Origin: Glandiceps talaboti
Lineage: Eukaryota; Hemichordata; Enteropneusta; Spengelidae
Length of the DNA stretch: 64,000 nucleotides
NCBI RefSeq assembly: GCF_964340395.1
Contig: NC_135568.1
Span: forward strand, 9,014,276 to 9,078,275
Direction of reading: 5' to 3'
Position numbers and translations under genes: made by a program
Notes under the pieces: model-generated
What the model saw: the letters and a program-made list of their open reading frames with translations, nothing else
Database searches by the model: none
What the model was told of the DNA's origin: nothing
Shown: piece after piece, positions 57,061-64,000 of the stretch
How the letters are laid out: each line of letters starts with the position of its first letter
Position numbering within the stretch: position 1 is the stretch's first letter

Positions 57061-57670
57061 TAAGTCATGCACTGCTAGCAACTTGACCAAATACCACAGC
57101 ATTAGATTGCTAGCCTTGTTTACAGTCAGGCACTAGCAGCAGAATTATTAGGTGTTATTGACAAGACAACCATTCCGTAAAAACACTTTTGTTGATTGTA
57201 CTGTACAAAAGTTGACATTTATTGCATTCAGCATTATGTCAGTAACTGCCATGTAAATATTTAAACTGATTTTTATAGAGAATGAGGAAAATTGTTACTG
57301 TGCTGTGGAGATACATTGTTAGCCTGTTACTGTGCTGTGGAGATACATTGTTAGCTGGTCGTACCTCCTAGCCCTATAGCCTATTTACTGCACTATTGAG
57401 ATACATCGTTAGCTGGTCATACCTCCTAGCTCTCATATCCTGGAACGAAACCTGTTTGAGAAAAATGAATCTACTTTGATTTTGCAATGTTAATCAATGT
57501 CTCATGATCCATATCATACAAGCTCCTAAGCATCAATAATATTTGCCTTGAAATGACAACACTGTATAGGATCTTACCTAGTATCATAGTGTACTGTTGT
57601 AAGTTACCATTCCTTCAAATAGTATTCAATACTGTATGTGAATTAATAAACAAAATATTTCTTTTTCTAC
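57061..57670 (+). terminator. TAF5: TAF5 3' UTR end and polyadenylation signal
   Basis: AATAAA at 57645-57650 in an AT-rich context followed by a T-rich stretch gives a 3' UTR of about 1.35 kb. A short GGAGATACATTGTTAGC duplication lies at 57308-57420. Confidence 0.6.
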
Positions 57671-57819
57671 GAATGATTTGTTAGGTCGGTTTACTTTCTC
57701 TGAAGTTTGTGAATCATTTTGCACAGCTACTATGAAATGGTGGTGTTAGAGCCATTCATACTTGTTTGAAACATTGATAAATACTTGGGTACAACTGAAC
57801 TTCAGTTAGTGTGTAGGAA

Positions 57820-57985
57820 AGTGTGTCCGTCAGTGTCCGTGTCTGTGTACGTGTCTGTGTCTGTGTCCGTGTCTGTGTCTGTGTCTGTGTCTGTGTCCGT
57901 ATACGTGTACGTGTCTGTGTCCATGTCTGTGTCTGTGTCTGTGTACATGTCTGTGTCTGTGTCTGTGTCTGTGTCTGTGTTTTAA
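57820..57985. repeat. TGTGTC hexanucleotide repeat
   Basis: (GTGTCT)n with GTGTCC and GTGTAC variants. Frames on both strands are artefacts. Confidence 0.95.
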
Positions 57986-58690
57986 CGAAGTATGAATACA
58001 TTTTATGATAACTCCACCACTCGTCCTCACCAACAAAAACCAAAGACTTTCCTTTGGAAACAGAAAAGTTCGAAAACACACCAATTTGAAACCATTTTAG
58101 CTCTATTCTCATTCTGGTTCACTGTTGCATCATGGGGATATTAACATATATATTAAATAAACACTGAATCATGACTTTATCTAATAAATATTTAATTTCG
58201 GATATTAAAGTGAAGTAGAGTTTCAACTTAATAATTCTTGGCAATCACACAAAAAATATGTGATGTGAAATCATGAAATGACTCAAGAACCCCAACATTT
58301 ATGAAAATATATGAATTTCCTGAGGTATACATCTAATGGCAAAAAAGAATGTTGGGCTCATCACCAAGGTAGCAGTTTGATATCCACATACTGAGCCAAA
58401 GGAATGTCATACAAACACCGAAACACTCTGACCAGTAAATAAAAACTTGACACAAATAATTCAGATCAATATGAACAAATAATAAAGCAGGAAGGCATGA
58501 CGAGTGGATGATCGAGTGTTGTGTAGATAACGGAAGTAGGCAACTATATTGAATGGCACCACGAAAAGGAACTTGTGTAAAACGAAAGGGAAATGAGATG
58601 TCCCAGGGCAACTCTGAGGGCGCCAATTCACCCCTATGACTGAAGCCATTGGAGACGGTTAGTACATTTCTTTTGTAGAAATTGTGCAGT
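57986..58690. other. Intergenic sequence
   Basis: Two overlapping frames at 58333-58649 (-) have no recognisable domain. On + an ATG at 58636 in CCTATGACTGAAGCC is soon followed by GTTAGT; nothing downstream confirms an exon. Confidence 0.4.
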
Positions 58691-58699
58691 TTATATTTT

Positions 58700-59620
58700 G
58701 TATGTACATTTTTATGAGTTTCTGTCCCTAGTGTAGTTTGTTTAAGGTTTCACTCCTGTAGTTTGTTATCGGCTTCTCTTCTCAGTAGAGTTTGATATGA
58801 TTTATGGGTAGGTTTCTCTCCTGTAGTTTGTTGTGAATTTCTGTCCCCAGTGTGTTTGTTATAGCATGGCCATATAAGTGGAGATACCTGCATGGTTATG
58901 GGTTTCTCTGCTGTACTTTGTTATGGGTTCTTGCAGTTTGTTACTGGTTGTATATGACTTATCTCCTGCAGTGTGGTGAATAAGAATGAAATTATATTTT
59001 CACCGCAAACCCATGGCAAACTACAGGAGATGGGGCAACCATACCCCCATAGCAAACTACAGGAGTTAGGGCAACCTTACACCCATAGCAAACTACAGGT
59101 GATAAGACTACCTTGCCCCTATAGAAAACTACAGGAGATAGGGCAACCATACCCCCATAGAAAACTACAGGAGATAGGGCAACCATACCCCCATAGAAAA
59201 CTACAGGAGATAGGGCAACCATACCCCCATAGAAAACTACAGGAGATAGGGCAACCATACCCCCATAGAAAACTACAGGAGAAAAGGGCAGCCTTACACC
59301 CATAGCAAACTACAGGAGATAAGACTACCTTACCCACATAGAAAATTACAGGAGATAGGGCAACCTTACCCCCATAGAAAACTACAGGAGATAGGGCAGC
59401 CTTACCCCCATAGCAAACTACAGGATATTGACCTAAATACCCGTAACTACTGGAGATATTCACCTAAATACCCATAACTACAGGAGATATGCACCTAAAT
59501 ACCCATTACTATAGGACATATTCACCTATTAAATACCCATAACTACAGGACATATTCTCCTAAATACACAATACTACAGGAGATACTCACCTAAATACCA
59601 TTAATTGTGGGAGATAAAAT
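58700..59620. repeat. 36-bp minisatellite with inverted left arm
   Basis: From 59010 to about 59620 AAACTACAGGAGATAGGGCA and ACCATACCCCCATAG repeat (36 bp, later about 32 bp). From 58745 to 58975 the reverse complement of the same motif (TCTCCTGTAGTTTGTTATGG) recurs in looser form, so the array has two opposed arms. Confidence 0.85.
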
Positions 59621-59955
59621 CATCTAGATCATAGACATTGGAGAGAGATGCCTATATATGGATAACAAACTACAGGAGATGAGAAAGTCACATAAGCTAT
59701 AAGAAACTATACAGCTAGAGTCATCTAGAACCAAATAGTACAGGAGATAAGCTATCATATTAAAGCAACAACAAAATTACAGGAGATAAAGCCAGGAAAT
59801 AACATAATTTGGGAAGTGTGATGTGTTATCTTATATATCTACATTCTACTGTAGTAGTAGTAGTATTAGACACATGAATATAGAGATTGGCCATACAATG
59901 AAGGTGAATACCTGATGTGTAATTATACAAATGTCATGATGCACAGGATAAACAA
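59621..59955. other. Decayed tail of the minisatellite and intergenic sequence
   Basis: Isolated ACAGGAGATA words persist to about 59785; otherwise nothing. Confidence 0.5.
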
Positions 59956-60412
59956 GATAGTTTGTGGGGTGATGTAATGATTTGAACCTTTACATCTAAT
60001 CAGGGCCTAGTTTGTGAAATGATGAAATGATTTGAACCTTTACACCTAATCAGGGCCTAGTTTGTGTGATGATGTAATGATTTGAACCTTTACAACTTAT
60101 CAGGGCCTAGTTTGTGTGATAATGTAATGATTTGAACCTTTACACCTAATCAGGGCCTAGTTTGTGTGATGATGTAATGATTTGAACCTTTACACCTAAT
60201 CAGGGCCTAGTTTGTGTGATAATGTAATGATTTGAACCTTTACACCTAATCAGGGCCTAGTTTGTGTGATGATGTAATGATTTGAACCTTTACACCTAAT
60301 CAGGGCCTAGTTTGTGTGATGATGTAATGATTTGAACCTTTACACCTAATCAGGGCCCAGTTTGTGTGATGATGTAACGATTTGAACCTTTACACCTAAT
60401 CAGGGCCTAATT
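59956..60412. repeat. 50-bp minisatellite, about 9 copies
   Basis: The unit contains GTTTGTGTGATGATGTAATG and ATTTGAACCTTTACACCTAA. Very uniform. Confidence 0.95.
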
Positions 60413-61265
60413 AGTGCCAGTGTAACTGATACCATGGTTTTTTATGAGGTGAAAGAGGTTTTCATTTAAATAGGGCATTTGGTAGGAACAGAAGAATGAA
60501 GAGTGTCTTTATTCAGTCAGTCAGTAAATAAAGTGAATATTCAATCAGAAGAGAAAACTTAAAAGTTGTTTACCTATTTAATTGACCAGGTAGAGAAAGA
60601 AAGAACCAGGAAAGTCTAATTTATTCAACCTTATTCCACCTCCCTGTTCCCTGTGTCTGACTATACATTTTATAAAGAGATTCAGCCAGGACTACAAAGC
60701 ATTTGTGGTTATTATATTTCATTTTACAGCTGGTTCTGTGGTTATTTTGAAAACACAAACTGTATCAGTAACGAAACATGGGGAAACAGTCTAATGTTCT
60801 GTGTAAATGAGTATTCAATAAACACTAATACTGGATACACTGGTTATACACCATATTCCTGTGATAAAAAAAAACAAAAGATTATATAGTTGCCACTCGG
60901 AGCACTAGCCCTTAATGTAAAGGAGCAACTTTTGGAGTACGAGTGCCACGATAGTTGGGTACTGCAGACTCTTGAAAAAATCGTCAGTGAAGTTGGATGC
61001 ATTCTCAATATCTGGTGAAAGCATTCTTCTAACTTTGTTTCAGATCATACACTATTAATATCTCACAGAGCTGTATTAGCCGTATTTTGTTGACTTCCTC
61101 ATTTACAGTTATGTGATTTTAGCACTCAATTTTCAGTTTTATGCTGAGTGCATTCTTCTTTTGAAAATGAATAAGGTGGGTATGGCTGGAATATGGCATA
61201 TTGAAACTGGCTTAAAGTTTGTATATTCTAACATGATCATGATATTTGACATGCCATTGGCCTGT
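60413..61265. other. Intergenic sequence
   Basis: A 78-codon frame at 60653-60889 (+) is Cys/Tyr/Asn-rich but has no recognised family, no clear promoter and no partner exon; left unassigned. Confidence 0.4.
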
Positions 61266-61325
61266 ATTTATTTATGGAATTGGTTTATTTAATCTCGTAA
61301 AAATGCAGTGCACATTTAGTAGTTC
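61266..61325 (-). terminator. 3' UTR and polyadenylation signals of the cadherin-like gene
   Basis: On the minus strand AATAAA occurs at 61289-61284 and 61272-61267, about 40 and 55 bases after the stop. The 3' UTR is short. Confidence 0.65.
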
Positions 61326-63142
61326 TCAACATTCCTCCTGGTCAGCGGCCATGTTTAGTTCTAGAGTGATGCTTTCATCTTGCAGTAATGCAATATCCTC
61401 AAACACGCCAGCAAGGTTTTCGAAACATGGCTCCCAATTCACCAAATAGTAATCCCAGCTAAATTGTCCATTTGGAGGTGTTACATGTATGGGTGTGAAC
61501 ACCGCTCTTGAAGAGTGTAATGTGCCAGGTGGCTCATCATAATCAGTGGAGGCAGAGCTACACCACGTGTCACTATTCACTGGTAAATCTGTATCCTCCT
61601 CACTCTCTATGGCTGCAAGCTTAGAGAGTATTGTTTGACCAGGATCAAGTCCATCAAATTTAAATTTCGCTTGACTAGGATCAAATTCTGAACATGTAAA
61701 TGTTCCAATGCTTTCTTCCGATGAAGACTCCGAAGATTCCCACGGATGCACTGGATTATGAAAGGCCAGCCTTGCTTTCGATTCCATTTGAGGGTTATTG
61801 CTGGCAGGAGACAGTCCATCCTGAGTACTAGGTAAACTATCAGCTTGTTCAACAGGTCTTGCTAGATTTAGCATGGCTATTTCTTCTAAAGATAGTCCCA
61901 CTGGTTGGTCAGAAACTTCATAAGTATATACAGTTTCTTGATTTTCAAATTGACTCTTCTGTGCACGTGGACTCATTGCTCTTCCAGAGAATTCACTTGC
62001 AGTGCTGGCATTACTTCGAACATCTTTCTCACTGCGTAATTCACTGTTATTGATACTCTGGTCTGAATCATTTCTCTGAAGATAGAGTTCTTCAAAGGAT
62101 GCTTTTCGATAAATGATGTATGGACTGGTACGCAGGGAGTTTTTCCCTGCCCCCTGTAAGTGCGGATTACCTAAAGGACTCTGTCTTGATCGTCCAGTGT
62201 GATTTTGGTGGTTTGATTGAGGTTTCAAAATCGTGCTTAGTTTGCGAGGTCTGTCGTTTGCCTCTTCTGTAAAGTGATATACTACATCAACATCAGATAA
62301 AGCAAGACTACTTGCATTATCCAAATCATAGAGAACAGGTGTGACATCATCATCTTGGAGTACGCTAGGAAGCACACCTCGTGTGACTCGGTAGTTCTGC
62401 AATACATCAGGTGACGTTATATTGCCTGCTTCATCATCCATGATAATTGGTCCATCTGTCTGTTCATATTCAAATACATTGCAATTTGTAACCTGCTGCT
62501 CAAGAAATCCAACTTTGGTGTCTTCACCGCTTGCTGGCAAGATACCTTCGAAGTTCATTGGCATGAATTCATCAACAATCTCAAAATCATTAAGGCTTAT
62601 CTCCATTTTGATTGAATCCCGCAGTGTGTTGTTACCTTTGTTTTTACAGCGACGAAACCATACAAAAAATACCAGGACAAAGATCAAGAAGAGAATGATA
62701 GCAGACACAGTGATTGCAATTATCAAATCATAATCTTCACGGGGTGAACACACGTAACCACCAGATCCATTAGCTGAGCATTTTGTGTAATCTTCGCATG
62801 GATTTGTCAAGCACTCAGGAACAATCTCACAATTAATGCCTGAATAATCACCAATGCATTGACATGTATAGCTGTCTTCATCCTTTCCAGGTATGCATGT
62901 GCCATTATTTTCACATGGAGCTGAAAGACATAGTCCCAGAGGTATACAGGTGAACATCTCCCACTCATCAAGGCAGTACTCTCCTTCTGGACAGGGATTA
63001 GTCCCACACACATCGGCACCATCACAGCCAATAGTGACACCACCATTGCTCTTTGATAGCACTGCTCTTACCATGTCATTCTCACCAACAAGTGGCACTA
63101 CTTCACCATTCAACATAAATATGCCTATGCAGCCCCTCAGAC
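61326..63142 (-). CDS. C-terminal exon of a LamG/EGF transmembrane cadherin-type receptor (partial)
   Basis: One 1817-nt terminal exon, entered at acceptor TTCTTCTCTGTAG (63143) with two bases of a split codon, encodes about 605 residues. Seen: the end of a laminin G domain (GLRGCIGIFMLNGE to CDGADVC, 1-46), EGF-like repeats (47-133, with CENNGTCIPG and CQCIGDYSGINC), a transmembrane helix (about 139-163) followed by FRRCKNK, and a long Ser/Asp/Glu-rich cytoplasmic tail (164-604). Near its end FSWDYYLVNWEPCFENLAGV aligns in pattern with the catenin-binding end of cadherins (DYLNDWGPRFKKLA). LamG-EGF-TM order fits Fat-type or invertebrate N-cadherin-type receptors at cell contacts; which one is open. 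The extracellular exons lie beyond 64000. Confidence 0.8.
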
Positions 63143-64000
63143 CTACAGAGAAGAAAATCAAAAAAGACATGTCAATTGGAAACTTATTATTCATAAACGT
63201 ATGAGGTGGAAATGTCTGATACAATGTGACTGCTAGCAGGGACCAATATACCAAAAAGTCATCAGTTACCAGTATTAATACCTCTCCAAACTTGGCCTAT
63301 GGAAGCTCATTCCTGTCCGTTTGGAATATAGTAAAAGAAATTTAGGGGTTCTTCACCATCAACAATGTTTTATTTCCACACAGAGTTCACAAACATGATG
63401 AATTCTAAAATGGCTCAAACTTGAGATCGCCTCTTTCTCACAAATGTTTGCAGTAGCGCTGATTTTTTTCTGGATTTTAACCGATGTGTTTGAACAACGT
63501 AACTACAAAAAGTTAACATTTAAATTGGAAGGGTCGTGCTATGTACAGGGATATTGTCTCAATTAATTGCTCCTGACGTGACAGGGCTTTAGGAACATTA
63601 TAAGGTCATTTAAAATACTGAAAATTGTTGATGCAATCATATTAGTAAACTCCTGAACGATGAAATTAGAATGCCTGTCCATCAACTTTCCAGTTACCAT
63701 TGTAAAATGTAAACTCCAATTTATTTTCATCGTAATTTGTATATTGTGTTTTACATCGTAAATGTAACAACTGAAGTTCTACCTTTGTAATTTGTAATTG
63801 AACTCGTACTGGGACCCCCATCCCCTCCTCTAAGTAGTGAGGGGCTATATATGAACCCATTATCAAATTTCAATAGCGAACTTGCAAACCCGCCATCTTC
63901 AATGTTGCATCATGGGAAATGTGATAATAAATACTAATAAATTAGTATTGTAAACAACGTTGATACATTGTTTGTAACCACAGATAATCAATTCATAGTT
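63143..64000 (-). other. Intron upstream of the cadherin-like last exon
   Basis: No further LamG or EGF exon was found. A 66-codon minus frame (63666-63866) has no matching motif or splice borders. An AAGATGGCGGG word on the minus strand (about 63890-63900) resembles a YY1/start-site motif but leads to a stop after eight codons. Confidence 0.5.

Noticed and set aside
60653-60889. 78-codon Cys/Tyr-rich plus-strand frame
   Set aside because: No family resemblance, no neighbouring exon, ends in a poly-A-like stretch; kept only as a note.
63666-63866. Possible upstream LamG exon of the cadherin-like gene
   Set aside because: No LamG motif and no suitable acceptor and donor pair; the true preceding exon is probably outside the window.

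Overview
This is a metazoan nuclear genomic fragment: AT-rich, with GT-AG introns, TATA-box and 5' TOP-type promoters, AATAAA signals, a tRNA-derived SINE and many small foldback (MITE-like) elements. Five spliced genes are supported by exon-by-exon assembly, and a sixth is suspected. The mix (TAF5, RPL41, a PP2D1-like protein, a secreted collagen-C1q protein, a LamG/EGF cadherin-type receptor) together with the dense minisatellites suggests a marine invertebrate, perhaps a deuterostome. The species is not determined.

Layout. 0-9 kb: a possible last exon of an upstream + strand gene (330-430), then repeats and MITEs. 9.1-12.8 kb (-): a PP2C-like gene, 786 aa in two coding exons, with degenerate metal sites; a candidate non-coding first exon lies near 18.6 kb. 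13-21 kb: intergenic sequence or 5' intron with two minisatellites. 21.5-23.3 kb (-): RPL41, a 25-residue ribosomal protein split over three coding exons, with a TOP leader and a small uORF. It lies head to head with TAF5 (+), whose 18 coding exons run from 23.5 to 56.3 kb and encode 683 aa. TAF5 intron 9 (13.8 kb) contains a complete antisense C1q-collagen gene (38.5-43.1 kb, -). 58-61 kb: intergenic minisatellites. 61.3-63.1 kb (-): the last exon of a large LamG/EGF/TM receptor with a cadherin-like cytoplasmic tail; its other exons lie beyond the window.

The genes are not an operon and share no pathway. RPL41 and TAF5 probably share a divergent promoter region. The most unusual feature is repeat architecture: three separate tandem arrays in TAF5 (intron 10, intron 13, 3'UTR) are built from the 3' ends of its own exons, copying splice donors or the stop codon. 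Exon 9 of TAF5 is flanked by long, mutually complementary CA and TG tracts. I found no convincing new enzymatic or defence system.
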